64,000 bases of DNA from JAICYJ01 sp963737445 (GTDB lineage Bacteria > Actinomycetota > Thermoleophilia > Gaiellales > JAICJC01), in contig CAVTSO010000019.1 in NCBI GenBank assembly GCA_963737445.1, positions 484,098 through 548,097 of the forward strand, written 5' to 3'. The notes beneath the pieces are model-generated. The model saw only the letters and a program-made list of their open reading frames with translations. It had not been told where the DNA came from and made no database searches. This document shows positions 37,953 to 46,994 of the stretch, piece by piece (the first letter of the stretch is position 1; each line of letters starts with the position of its first letter). The translations under genes were made by a program, and so were the position numbers.

Positions 37953-38935
37953 AGACCGCGCCCCGCCGCCCGCGCACGATCCAGGAGCGACGCGACATCG
38001 CCCGCCGCCGCGTGCGCCGCGAGCGGCAGGTCGCCGCCGGCGTGACGCTCGGCTGCGTCGTCGTCGTGGGCGCCTTCTTCGCCCTCAGCCAGGGCGGCTC
38101 GGGGATCGACACCAGCGCCGCCGAGCACGGTTCCTCCAAGGCCCCGCCTCCGCAGGAGCCGCGCGGCGGCCGCACGCTCCTGCCGGACTACCGGGTCGTC
38201 GCCTACTACGGCGCCCCGCAGGACCCCGGCCTCGGCCAGCTCGGCATCGGCACCCCCCACTCGGCCACCGCCAAGCTGCTGACGCAGTCCGCTCCGTACG
38301 CCCGCCCCGGCCGCCCGGTGATGCCGGCTCTCGAGCTGATCGCAACCCTGGTCACGGCCGCGCCCGGCGACGACGGCAAGTACCGCTACCGGCAGAGCAG
38401 CGACCTGATCGACCGCTACCTGGCCGAGGCGCGCCGGGCCAAGGCGCTGCTGATCCTCGACATCCAGCCGGGCCGGGCACGGTTCATGGACGAGGTGCGC
38501 GCCTATCAGCCGTACCTGCGCGAGCCGGACGTGGGGCTGGCACTCGACCCGGAGTGGAGCATGCGCAGGCACCAGATCCCGGGCCAGGTGATCGGCTCCA
38601 CCGACGCATCGATCGTGAACCAGGCCGGGGCGTACCTGTCCGGTCTGGTGAAGCGCTACGACCTGCCCCAGAAGCTGCTGATCGTGCACCAGTTCACGCC
38701 CGGCATGATCCAGCACCGGCGCACCCTGGTCGAGCACCCCGGCGTTGCTCTCGTGATCAACATCGACGGGTTCGGCAACCCGCCCAACAAGATCTCCAAG
38801 TACGACCTCTTCGCCAGACGCCACCCGCCCTGGTACAACGGCTTCAAGCTGTTCTACCACGAGGACGCCCACATGATGTCACCCCGCGCGGTGATGCGCC
38901 TGCACCCGCGCCCGGACGTGATCATCTACGAGTAG
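37949..38935 (+). CDS. Membrane-anchored hypothetical protein with probable extracytoplasmic domain
   Basis: The ATG overlaps the ABC-F stop (ATGA). A basic N-terminus (PRRPRTIQERRDIARRRVRR) precedes one hydrophobic segment (VTLGCVVVVGAFFAL) and a low-complexity linker. The globular domain of about 270 residues reads YRVVAYYGAPQDPGLGQLGI, KALLILDIQPGRARFMDEVR, GLALDPEWSM and LLIVHQFTPGMIQHRRTL. Alternating strands and helices with DPEW and HQF motifs suggest a TIM-barrel or glycosidase-like fold. I do not recognise a characterised family. Confidence 0.7.
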   Translation: MKTAPRRPRTIQERRDIARRRVRRERQVAAGVTLGCVVVVGAFFALSQGGSGIDTSAAEHGSSKAPPPQEPRGGRTLLPDYRVVAYYGAPQDPGLGQLGIGTPHSATAKLLTQSAPYARPGRPVMPALELIATLVTAAPGDDGKYRYRQSSDLIDRYLAEARRAKALLILDIQPGRARFMDEVRAYQPYLREPDVGLALDPEWSMRRHQIPGQVIGSTDASIVNQAGAYLSGLVKRYDLPQKLLIVHQFTPGMIQHRRTLVEHPGVALVINIDGFGNPPNKISKYDLFARRHPPWYNGFKLFYHEDAHMMSPRAVMRLHPRPDVIIYE

Positions 38936-38939
38936 CGCG

Positions 38940-39878
38940 TCAGGCGGTGGCGGCGAACGGATGCCGCGCGATCTCGGCGCAGACCTCTGCGGCGAGATCG
39001 ATGAACGAGCGGGCGGCCGCCGACTGCACGCGATCGCGATGCCAGGCGATCCCGATCAGCCGCGGCGGCAGCTTGCCGCTCATGTCGACGGCGCGGGTGC
39101 GCGGATCGGCCAGGTCGACCGCCAGCGCCGGCATCAGCGCAACCCCCACTCCGGCAGCCACCATCCCCTGCATGGTTCCGTTGTCGTCTGACCGGAAAAC
39201 GATCTCCGGGGTGGCGCCGCGCAGGCGCAGCTGCTCCTCGACCTGGTGCGACGACGTGCACGTGCGGTAGCTGATCAGCGGCAGGTCGCCGACCTCGCGC
39301 AGCGACGGGGGCTGTCCCGCGGCCAGCGGCGAGCCGGCCTTCACGACCAGCATGTGCGGGTCGCGCAGGATCTCGATCGCCTCGAACGGGCCGTCCGGCA
39401 GCGGCAGCTGGATGAACGTGAGGTCGAGGTCGCCGGTCTCGACCTGCCGCACCAGCACGCCGTCCTCGCTCTCGGACAGCTGCACGTCGACGCGCGGGTG
39501 CGCGAACGAGAACCGCAGCATCACCTCGGGCAGCACGCGCGCGCCCACGCTCTGGTACGTGCCGACGCGAAGCGATCCCGCGTTGCCCTCGTGCAACGCC
39601 GCCAGGTCGGCCTGGGCCGCCCGCAGCCGCGCCACGATGCCGTCGGCGTGGCGCAGCAGCACCTTCCCCGCCTCGGTGATCGACACCGGGCGGGGGCCGC
39701 CCGGCCGCTCGACCAGACGATCGCCGACCAGGCGCTCGAGCGTCGCGATCTGCTGGCTGACGGCGGACTGGGTGTAGCCCAGCCGGATCGCGGCGCGGCC
39801 GAAGCTGCCCTCCTCCGCCACCGCCTGCAGCGCCGCCAGGTGCCGCAGTTCGACCCCGAGCCAACTATCAGGTTCCAT
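38940..39878 (-). CDS. LysR-family transcriptional regulator
   Basis: The N-terminal winged helix is ELRHLAALQAVAEEGSFGRA followed by YTQSAVSQQIATLERLVGDR, the LysR signature. The effector domain starts near LRVGTYQSVGARVLPEVMLR. I chose ATG 39878 (MEPDSW); the frame is open to 39905. Length is 312 residues. It is divergent from the small peptide gene at 40024 across a region that contains a candidate LysR-box palindrome. No Cys-based or other effector clue is visible. Confidence 0.9.
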   Translation of the reverse strand: MEPDSWLGVELRHLAALQAVAEEGSFGRAAIRLGYTQSAVSQQIATLERLVGDRLVERPGGPRPVSITEAGKVLLRHADGIVARLRAAQADLAALHEGNAGSLRVGTYQSVGARVLPEVMLRFSFAHPRVDVQLSESEDGVLVRQVETGDLDLTFIQLPLPDGPFEAIEILRDPHMLVVKAGSPLAAGQPPSLREVGDLPLISYRTCTSSHQVEEQLRLRGATPEIVFRSDDNGTMQGMVAAGVGVALMPALAVDLADPRTRAVDMSGKLPPRLIGIAWHRDRVQSAAARSFIDLAAEVCAEIARHPFAATA

Positions 39879-39962
39879 GATCAACTTCCCGTCTGGTGGG
39901 CGCACGTGAGATTACCGGTCGCGTGAATAGGCCGTTCTCGGCGAAATCTTCCATAAGCATGG

Positions 39963-39983
39963 CTAATCATATACAGCGATTAG
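39963..39983. promoter_or_regulatory. Candidate LysR box
   Basis: CTAATC and GATTAG form a perfect 6-bp inverted repeat separated by 9 bases, containing the T-N11-A core typical of LysR-type sites. It sits in an unusually AT-rich patch between the lysR gene and the divergent 35-residue peptide gene. Confidence 0.5.
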
Positions 39984-40023
39984 TGGATTTGAGCGAATCG
40001 TCGCCACGTCCGATACTTAGGGC

Positions 40024-40131
40024 ATGGCAACGCTCATGATCATCTTCATCCTGGTGGTTGGCCCGCTGGCGCTGCTGTACGGCGTCGACTCGCGGCCCAC
40101 CGATACCCGGGACACGCGACGCTGGCTATAG
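40024..40131 (+). CDS. 35-residue membrane peptide
   Basis: This short frame from ATG 40024 to TAG 40129-40131 encodes a hydrophobic helix (MIIFILVVGPLALLYGVDSR) and a polar tail with TRDTRRWL. The pattern of one membrane helix ending in A/V-D-S-R, then a charged tail with Arg-Arg-Trp, is one I associate with small conserved actinobacterial membrane proteins of unknown role. It lies 40 bases downstream of the candidate LysR box. Confidence 0.6.
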   Translation: MATLMIIFILVVGPLALLYGVDSRPTDTRDTRRWL

Positions 40132-40287
40132 ACGGCTGAATCCGCGAGCTGCGCGGCGCTGGTCTGGTCTGGAACGCGCCGGACGCCACGATCGTCCTCG
40201 GCCAGGACATCATCCAGCCTGCCCTGCGGACGCTCCCGACGTCCAACGCGCACCGTCCTGCGCCCAGCATCCACGCATCCCGCGAAA

Positions 40288-41790
40288 TCAGCCGTCGCCG
40301 GCGCTCCGTAGCTCGAAGTCGAGGCGCGCGCCCAGCTCGGCCACCACGTCGAGCACGGCGTCGATGTCATCGGCCTCGGTGCGGTGATTGACGATGCACG
40401 CCCGCAGCACGAACCGCTCGCCCAGCAGCGCGTTCGAGATGTAGACGCGGCCGTCCAGCTGCAGCTCGGTCATGATCCGCTCGTTCAGCCGCGACAGGTA
40501 CCCGGCGTCAAGACCCGGCTCGGGCACGTACGCGAAGCAGCAGATCGAGAGCCCCACGGGAGCGGCCAGCTCGAAACGGTCGCGCTCCTGCACGCGCGCC
40601 GCCATGTAGCGCGCCAGCGCCGCGTCGTGCGATATGCGGGCGCCGTAGGCCCGGTGCCCGTGCGCGAGCAGCGACACCCACAGCTTGAGGGCCTGGAAGC
40701 CGCGGCTGTACTGCGGTCCCAGCTCGCCCAGGCTGACCCCGGCGCCGGTGCGCTCGCGGTCCTGCCACACGTACGACGCGTGCACCTGGTAGGCATCCAC
40801 CAGGTGCTGCGGGTCGCGCACCAGCACGCAGCCCGCCGACTGCGCGATGTAGAGCCACTTGTGCGGATCGAACGCGATCGAGTCGGCGCACTCGATCCCG
40901 GCCAGCAGCGGCCGCAGGTCGTCGGCCAGCACCGCCGGGCCGCCGTAGGCCGCGTCGACGTGCATCCAGACCTGCTCCTCGGCGCAGACCTCGGCCACCT
41001 CCGCCAGCGGGTCGATGGTGCCCGTGGATGTCGTGCCCGCGGTGGCAACCACAGCCATCGGCCGCAGCCCGGCCGCGCGATCGGCGCGTATCTGCTCGCG
41101 CAGCGCGCCGGTCACCATCCGCAGCCGGTCGTCGACCGGCAGCCTCCGAACCGCGGCCGTGCCCAGCCCCAGCGCGTCCGCCGCGCGGTCGGTGACCACG
41201 TGCGTCTCATCGGTTGCATAGATCACCAGCGGCGGCCCCGCGGCCATGCCGTCGCGGCGGGTGTTCCACCCCGCCATGTGGTCGCGCGCCGCCTTCAGCC
41301 CGACCATGTTGGCCATCGCGCCGCCCGACACCAGCAGGCCGGCCGCCTCGTCGCCCATGCCGAACCGGGCGGCGAACCACCGCACCAGGCTCTGCTCGAT
41401 CTCGCTGGCGGAAGGCGAGAGCTGCCACCCGCCCACGTTCATGTTGACGCCGGAGGCGAGCATGTCGACCACCGCGCCGGGAACGGTGCCGCTGCCCGTC
41501 ACGTAGGCGAGGAACCGCGGGTGACCGCACTGGACGCCCCACTCGATCAGCACGTCCCGCAGGTGGGCGATCAGCTCGTCGTCGCTCATGCCGTGCTCCG
41601 GCACCGTCCGCACGACCGCGGCGCGCACCTCCGCGGCCGGCGCGTAGCGGGAGATCGGCATGTCGTCGAGGCCGTCCAGGAACTCGGCGTAGAGCCCCAC
41701 GGCGCGATCGGCCAGCGAGCGCATGCGGGCCGAATCCCAGTCGAGCTCGGATACGGGCGCCGGAGGCTGGGTCTGTTGTGTCACGGACAT
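40288..41790 (-). CDS. Group II PLP-dependent decarboxylase (second copy)
   Basis: The 500-residue protein starts at ATG 41790. The PLP Lys lies in AFDPHKWLYIAQSAG (about residue 311), with WMHVDAAYGGPAVLAD and VSGGAMANMVGLKAARD upstream. The N-terminal helix region (RSLADRAVGLYAEFLDGLDD) and GHPRFLAYVTGSGTVPGAVV match aromatic amino-acid decarboxylases. It is a clear but distant paralogue of the gene at 31646-33061. It would produce an amine from an L-amino acid; the substrate is unknown. The upstream open frame to 42957 is the shadow of the CYTH-CHAD gene. Confidence 0.9.
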   Translation of the reverse strand: MSVTQQTQPPAPVSELDWDSARMRSLADRAVGLYAEFLDGLDDMPISRYAPAAEVRAAVVRTVPEHGMSDDELIAHLRDVLIEWGVQCGHPRFLAYVTGSGTVPGAVVDMLASGVNMNVGGWQLSPSASEIEQSLVRWFAARFGMGDEAAGLLVSGGAMANMVGLKAARDHMAGWNTRRDGMAAGPPLVIYATDETHVVTDRAADALGLGTAAVRRLPVDDRLRMVTGALREQIRADRAAGLRPMAVVATAGTTSTGTIDPLAEVAEVCAEEQVWMHVDAAYGGPAVLADDLRPLLAGIECADSIAFDPHKWLYIAQSAGCVLVRDPQHLVDAYQVHASYVWQDRERTGAGVSLGELGPQYSRGFQALKLWVSLLAHGHRAYGARISHDAALARYMAARVQERDRFELAAPVGLSICCFAYVPEPGLDAGYLSRLNERIMTELQLDGRVYISNALLGERFVLRACIVNHRTEADDIDAVLDVVAELGARLDFELRSAGDG

Positions 41791-41829
41791 GCGCGTCAGT
41801 ATCGCATCGACCCGTAAACTGAGAGAACC

Positions 41830-43260
41830 GTGAAGCGCACCATCGAACGTGAGATCAAGCTGCGCGCGGGCGCCGGGTTCGCGCTGCCTCGCGAGCTGGG
41901 CGATCCGCTGACCCCGCGGAGCTTCTCGTCGACCTATCACGACACCTCCGACCATCGCCTGGCGGCGTCGGGGTTCACGCTCCGCTACCGGGCCGAGCAC
42001 GGCTCCGGCGCCTGGCAGCTGAAGCTGCCGCGCAACGGTGACCGGCTGGAGCTCGAGCTGCCGGGCTCGCCGGAGTCGGTGCCGCCGCCGTTCGGGGACC
42101 TGCTGGCGGCGACCACGCGCGGCCGGCCGCTGGCTCCGGTGGCGACGCTCGACACGACCCGGCAGGGGATAATCGTTCGCGACAGCGGCCGCGACCTGGC
42201 CGAAGTGGTGATCGACGAGGTGGTGGTGTCCCGCAGCGGCCGGCGCGTATCGCGAATCGACGAGCTCGAGGTGGAGCTGGTGGACGGCGACGACGCGTCG
42301 CTGCAGCGGATCGAGCGGGCGCTGCGTGCCGCCGGCGCGCTCGACGCGGATGAGCGCCCGAAGCTGTTCCGGGCGCTCGGCCTCGTCCGCCCCGAGGGCA
42401 AGCCGCCCCGTCGCAAGGCGAAGCCGATGAAGCACCTCACCGCGATGCTGGAGGCGCAGTACCGGGCGATCCTCCAGCACGACCCGGGCACGCGGCTGGG
42501 CAGTGACCCTGAGGAGCTGCACCAGCACCGCGTCGCCATCCGCCGGCTGCGCGCCCTCCTGCAGGCGGCGAAGCCGATGCTCGACGCGGACTGGGTCAAG
42601 GACGTGCGCCGGGAGCTGGCCTGGGCCGGCCGCGCGCTCGGCGAGGTACGCGATCTGGATGTGCTGCTGGAGCACCTCGACCAGGATGCTCAGCACCTCC
42701 CGGTCGAGCAGCGCCACGCGTTCGACACGCTGACCGTGGCCATCACGGAGCGGCGCGAACAGGCGCGCACGCGGATGCTGAAGACCCTCCGCGCACAGCG
42801 CTACATGCGCCTGCTCGATCGCCTCGAGGGCGAGCTGGCCGCGCCCCCCGCGGGCGACGAGCAGCAGTCGCTGGAGCGGATCGCGGGCGACGAGTTCGAG
42901 CGTCTGGCGAGCGAGATGGCCGAGCTGGGCCCCGATCCCGCGGACACGGCGCTCCACGAAGCCCGCAAGATCGCCAAGCGCGCCCGCTACGCGGCCGAGC
43001 TGGCCGAGCGGTCACGGGGGCGCAAGGCCAAGCGGTTCATCGCCGCAACCAAGCAGCTGCAGGACGTGCTCGGCGACCACCAGGACGCCGCGGTCGCCGA
43101 GCGCACGATCCGCGAGCTGGCCGAGGGCGCCTCGTCCCAAGCGGCATACGCCGCCGGCATGCTGGCCGAGCGCCAGCGCGAGCGGCGCCGCGTCGCGCGC
43201 GCCGCCTATCCGCGGGCGTGGAAGGCGGTACGCAAACGCGGCCGGGCCGCCTGGTCGTGA
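41830..43260 (+). CDS. CYTH-CHAD domain protein
   Basis: The GTG at 41830 begins KRTIEREIKLR, giving the ExExK signature of CYTH triphosphate-tunnel enzymes. The tunnel strands continue FTLRYRAEHG, WQLKLP and RIDELEVELVDGD. From about residue 200 the CHAD domain follows, with paired-His helices: HQHRVAIRRLRALLQAAK, LGEVRDLDVLLEHLDQD, LHEARKIAKRARYAAELAE and LQDVLGDHQDAAVAER. CHAD domains bind polyphosphate. The gene sits beside sixA, ppx and ppk1, which supports a polyphosphate role. The stop overlaps the sixA start. Confidence 0.92.
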   Translation: MKRTIEREIKLRAGAGFALPRELGDPLTPRSFSSTYHDTSDHRLAASGFTLRYRAEHGSGAWQLKLPRNGDRLELELPGSPESVPPPFGDLLAATTRGRPLAPVATLDTTRQGIIVRDSGRDLAEVVIDEVVVSRSGRRVSRIDELEVELVDGDDASLQRIERALRAAGALDADERPKLFRALGLVRPEGKPPRRKAKPMKHLTAMLEAQYRAILQHDPGTRLGSDPEELHQHRVAIRRLRALLQAAKPMLDADWVKDVRRELAWAGRALGEVRDLDVLLEHLDQDAQHLPVEQRHAFDTLTVAITERREQARTRMLKTLRAQRYMRLLDRLEGELAAPPAGDEQQSLERIAGDEFERLASEMAELGPDPADTALHEARKIAKRARYAAELAERSRGRKAKRFIAATKQLQDVLGDHQDAAVAERTIRELAEGASSQAAYAAGMLAERQRERRRVARAAYPRAWKAVRKRGRAAWS

Positions 43261-43673
43261 TCCTGCTGATCCGGCACGGTCGGGCCGGAAAGCGTAGTGC
43301 CTGGGCCGGTGACGACAGCCTGCGGCCGCTGGACACCAAGGGCCGCCGGCAGGCGGCGGCGCTGCCCGCACTGCTGGCCGGCTTCGGCATCGAGCGCATC
43401 CTCAGCAGCCCCTTCCGGCGCTGCGTGGAGACGGTCGAGCCGCTGGCGGCCGACCTCCATCTCGACGTCGAACAGCGGGCAGAGCTGGCCGAGGGCGCCG
43501 ACGCGGTGGACGTCGGTCGCCTGCTGAACGAGGTCGGCCGCACCCCGGTCGCGCTGTGCACTCACGGAGACGTGATCGCCGGGCTGATCGGCGCCGAGCG
43601 CAAGGCCGATAAGGGGTCGGTGTGGGTGATCGAGGCCGCACATCGCAGCCCCGTGCAGTACCTGCGGGCCTAG
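43257..43673 (+). CDS. sixA: SixA-type histidine phosphatase
   Basis: The GTG at 43257 overlaps the CHAD stop. LLIRHGRAGKR is the RHG phosphohistidine motif, and LSSPFRRCVETVEPLAADL and ALCTHGDVIAGLIG supply the remaining catalytic residues. The 138-residue length matches SixA. It may remove phosphate from phosphohistidine or act on a polyphosphate-linked substrate. Its TAG stop lies in the first CTAG of repeat-element copy 2. Confidence 0.85.
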   Translation: MILLIRHGRAGKRSAWAGDDSLRPLDTKGRRQAAALPALLAGFGIERILSSPFRRCVETVEPLAADLHLDVEQRAELAEGADAVDVGRLLNEVGRTPVALCTHGDVIAGLIGAERKADKGSVWVIEAAHRSPVQYLRA

Positions 43674-43873
43674 ATGATTGATCGGTATCTCTCGCGAGCC
43701 TGGCCGCTGGGTACGTCTGGGTTAGCGGTGGTTGGGGTGGCTACGGCTGCGAACTGTCGTCTCGCTGTGTCCCCGGTCGCGCCAATACGACCCGGTATCG
43801 ACGCTCCCTGCGTCCTTGCGAGACTCGGTTCTCGCCGTCCAGGACATCACGGAGACACCGATCAATCATCTAG
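43670..43873. repeat. CTAG-bounded inverted-repeat element, copy 2 (about 204 bp)
   Basis: The left arm is CTAGATGATTGATCGGTATC and the right arm is its complement with one mismatch in about 22 bases, ending ATCAATCATCTAG. The element fills most of the gap between the convergent sixA and ppx genes. The left CTAG supplies the sixA stop. It is homologous to copy 1 (31524-31649) throughout, with an extra internal block of about 80 bases that is absent there. Confidence 0.75.
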
Positions 43874-43889
43874 GGATTGATCCGACGAG

Positions 43890-44786
43890 CTAGGCAGCCT
43901 GCAGCTCGGACAGCAGCTGGCCGGCCAGGCCCTCGCGCAGGCCGCCTCGCGCCACCTCGAAGGGAACGCCCAGCCGCGCCTGCACCTCGGCCAGGATCAC
44001 CGCGCCGGCGAGCAGCGTGCGGATGCGGCGCGGGTCGATGGCGTACTTGCGGGCGAGCTTCGCCGGCGATCGGCCGACCAGCATCTCGATCGCCTCCTGC
44101 AGCTCGTCGTGCCCCAGCGTGCGGCCGACCAGCTTGCGCAGCGCGCGGGCGCTGCCGCCCGCCGCCAGCGCCACGTCGGGCGTGGCATCGCCAATCTGCT
44201 CCAGGTGCATCCGCACCTCGGCGCGGGCGGCGCGCACGCTCGACCGCTGCCCGGTGCCGTCGGGGAAGAAGCGGCTGGACAGGCGCAGCGAGCCGAGGTC
44301 GATCGAGTCCACCCAGTCCGGCTCGATCCAGCGGCCGCCGAACGCAACCTCGGTCGACCCTCCGCCGACGTCGCAGACGGCGATCAGCCCCGGCAGCGCT
44401 CCGGCGGCGGCCACCGCGCCCAGGTAGGCGAAGCGGCCCTCGCTCTTGGCCGACAGCACCCGCGGTGTCACGCCCACGGCGCCGTGCAGCACGCCCAGCA
44501 GGTCATCGGCGTTCGCGCTCTGCCGGCCCGGCGCCGTCACCACGACCTCCAGCCGCTCGCAGTCCAGCCGGCGGGCCAGCTTCGCGTAGTCGCGCGCCGC
44601 GCGCGCGGTCTCCGCCAGCTTCGCGTCGGTGATCCGTCCGCGCCGCTCGATCGTCTCGCCCAGGCCGACCTGGCGCCGCGCCTCGTGCAACGGGTACACA
44701 AGCCCGCCGGCGCTCGCGCTCTGCGGCCAGCAAGCGCACCGTGTTCGAGCCCACATCGATGATGCCGACTCTGCATCTGTCTGCAT
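43890..44786 (-). CDS. ppx: Ppx/GppA exopolyphosphatase, N-terminal frameshifts
   Basis: The main frame carries RRQVGLGETIERRGRI, VVVTAPGRQSANADD and LIAVCDVGGGSTEVAFGG, the second phosphate-binding motif of the actin-like fold. VALAAGGSARALRKL follows. The first motif, VGIIDVGSNTVRLLA, appears in a second frame near 44760-44720 and must be joined through two one-base shifts. The intact enzyme is about 298 residues, the short actinobacterial Ppx type. It would hydrolyse polyphosphate or pppGpp. It lies directly downstream of ppk1 on the same strand. Confidence 0.85.
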   Translation of the reverse strand: MQTDAESASSMWARTRCACWPQSASAGGLVYPLHEARRQVGLGETIERRGRITDAKLAETARAARDYAKLARRLDCERLEVVVTAPGRQSANADDLLGVLHGAVGVTPRVLSAKSEGRFAYLGAVAAAGALPGLIAVCDVGGGSTEVAFGGRWIEPDWVDSIDLGSLRLSSRFFPDGTGQRSSVRAARAEVRMHLEQIGDATPDVALAAGGSARALRKLVGRTLGHDELQEAIEMLVGRSPAKLARKYAIDPRRIRTLLAGAVILAEVQARLGVPFEVARGGLREGLAGQLLSELQAA

Positions 44787-44869
44787 TGTCACGACCCCTT
44801 CGGACGCTGGGGAGGGCGCACGGTGACGACTCGGTGAACATGTGGTGAACCTCCGGTTAGGCGCGGTCT

Positions 44870-46994
44870 CAGGCGCGCGGAGCGACGGCGGGCGCGCAGC
44901 CGCGCGCGCCGCATCAGCACCTGGTGAGTGCCGCGCCCGGGGGTCGCCCGGATCCGGCGACAGCCGGTGCCAGCTGCCGTCGGCCGACAGCTGCCAGGCC
45001 GTGTTGTCGGCGAGGAGCGCGTCGAGCATCGTCGAGACTCGCTCGCGGGCGCGGGCGTCCTCGATCGGCGCCACGACCTCGATGCGGTGGTCGAGGTTGC
45101 GCGGCATCAGGTCGGCGCTGCCCAGCAGGTAGGTGCTCGCGTGTCGCCGGCCTCGAAGACGAAGAGGCGGCTGTGCTCGAGGAAGCGGCCGAGCACGCTG
45201 CGCACGCGGATCGTCTCGCTCAGCCCCGGGACGCCGGGTCGCAGCGAGCAGACGCTGCGCGACGAGGATGTCGATCTTCGGCGCCGGCCTGCGACGCCCG
45301 GTAGAGCTCGTCGATCATCCTCGGATCGGTGAGCGCGTTCACCTTGATCCGGATGCGGGCGCGCTTGCCCGCGGCCGCCGCCGCGGCGACCGCCCGGATC
45401 TCCTCGATCAGCCCGCTGCGGAGGGTGAACGGCGCCACGAGCAGCTTGCGGAACCGCTGCGGCCGCCCGAAGCCGGTCAGGTAGTTGAAGAGGTCGGCGA
45501 CGTCGGCGGCGATCGTCCTCGTCGGCGGTGAAGAGGCCGAAGTCCTCGTACGAGCGCGCGCGGTGACGAGTTGTAGTTGCCGGTGCCGATGTGGACGTAG
45601 CGGCGCAGCCGCTCGCCCTCGCGGCGCACGACGAGCGTCGTCTTCGCGTGGATCTTCAGGTTCGGGAAGCCGTAGACGACGTGGACGCCCGCCTGCTCCA
45701 GCGCGCGCGACCACTCGATGTTGCGGCGCTCGTCGCAGCGCGCCTTGATCTCGACCAGGCAGACGGTCTGCTTGCCCTGCTCGGCCGCGTCGATCAGCGC
45801 CGGCACGAGCGGCGAGTCGTCGCTCGTGCGGTAGACGGTCGTCTTGATCGCGATCACGTCCGGGTCTTGGCGGCGGCCCGCACGAAGCGCTCGACGCTGG
45901 TCGCGAACGAGTCGTAGGGATGGTGGACGAGCAGGTCGCCGCGCCGCGATCTCCGCGAACAGCTCGGCGCGGCCGCTGGTGGCGGCCAGCCGCGGCCGCG
46001 TCACCGGCATCCACGGCTCGTACCTTCAGGTCGGGCCGGTCGAGGTCGGCGATCTGCGCGACGTCGGCGAGGTCGAGCATGCCCGTCGATCGGCGTAGAC
46101 CTGGTCCGCCGACACGCCCAGGCCGTCGCGGAGCCGCTCGCAGCATCGCTGCGGCATGGCGGTGCTGGCGACCTCGAGCCGCACGACCTCGCCGAAGCGG
46201 CGCCGCCGCAGCTCCAGCTCGCACGGCCTCGAGCAGGTCGTCGGCCTCGTCGGAGACCTCGAAGTCGGCGTCGCGGGTGACGCGGAAGACCGCGCGCTCG
46301 AGGATCTCCATGCCCGGGAAGAGCCACGACAGGAAGTGCGCGAGCACCTCCTCGAGCGGCAGCAGCAGCCCGCGCGCGCCGACCGGCAGGAAGCGCGGCA
46401 GCCCCTCGGGCACCTTCACCCGGGCGAAGCGCTCCTCGCCGGTCTCGGGGTCGCGCACGAACACGCCGAGGCTGATCGAGAGGGCCGAGATGTACGGGAA
46501 CGGCTGGCCCGGGCCGACCGCGAGCGGCGTCAGCACCGGGAAGATCTCGCTGGTCGAAGCGGCTGGTCGAGCTCGGCCAGCTCGTCCTCGGTGCAGTCAT
46601 CGACGCTGCCCGACCAGGATGCCCTCGTTCGGCGAGCGCCGGGGCGAGCTGCTCGTTCCAGAGCCGCGCCTGCTGCGTCGTAGAGTCCGTCGACGCGCGC
46701 GCTGGATCGTCGGCGAGCGCCTCCTGCGGCGTGCGGCCGTCGGCGGAGCGGACGGTGACGCCGGCGGCCGCCTGGCCGCAGCAGCCCGGCCACCCGCACC
46801 ATGAAGAACTCGTCGAGGTTCGACGAGAAGATCGAGCAGGAACTCACCCGCTCCAGCAGCGGCACGCTCGGGATCGGCCGCCGAGCTCGAGCACGCGCTG
46901 CGTTGAAGTCGAGCCGCGACAGCTCGCGGTTCAGCATTCGCTCCTCGGGCAACGACAGGTCGGGAGCGGTGGCGGTGGCGTCGTTGCGACTCAT
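44870..46994 (-). CDS. ppk1: Polyphosphate kinase 1, many frameshifts
   Basis: Starting at ATG 46994, joined frames give LPEERMLNRELSRLDFNARV (the PPK1 N-domain), SNLDEFFMVRVAG and PYISALSISLGVFVRDPETG. GLPRFLPVGARGLLLPLEEV, SWLFPGMEILERAVFRVTRD and RYVHIGTGNYN in the catalytic region follow, then MPRNLDHRIEVVAPIED and LLADNTAWQLSADGSWHRL at the end. The enzyme polymerises ATP gamma-phosphate. The length of about 700 codons is normal. Ten or more single-base shifts interrupt it although neighbouring genes are clean; sequence error in a very GC-rich gene is the simplest reading. The exact stop, between about 44790 and 44880, is unclear. Confidence 0.82.

Noticed and set aside
41791..42957. N-terminal extension of the second decarboxylase to 42957
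   Set aside because: This part is antisense to CYTH-CHAD. Homology to decarboxylases starts near the ATG at 41790.
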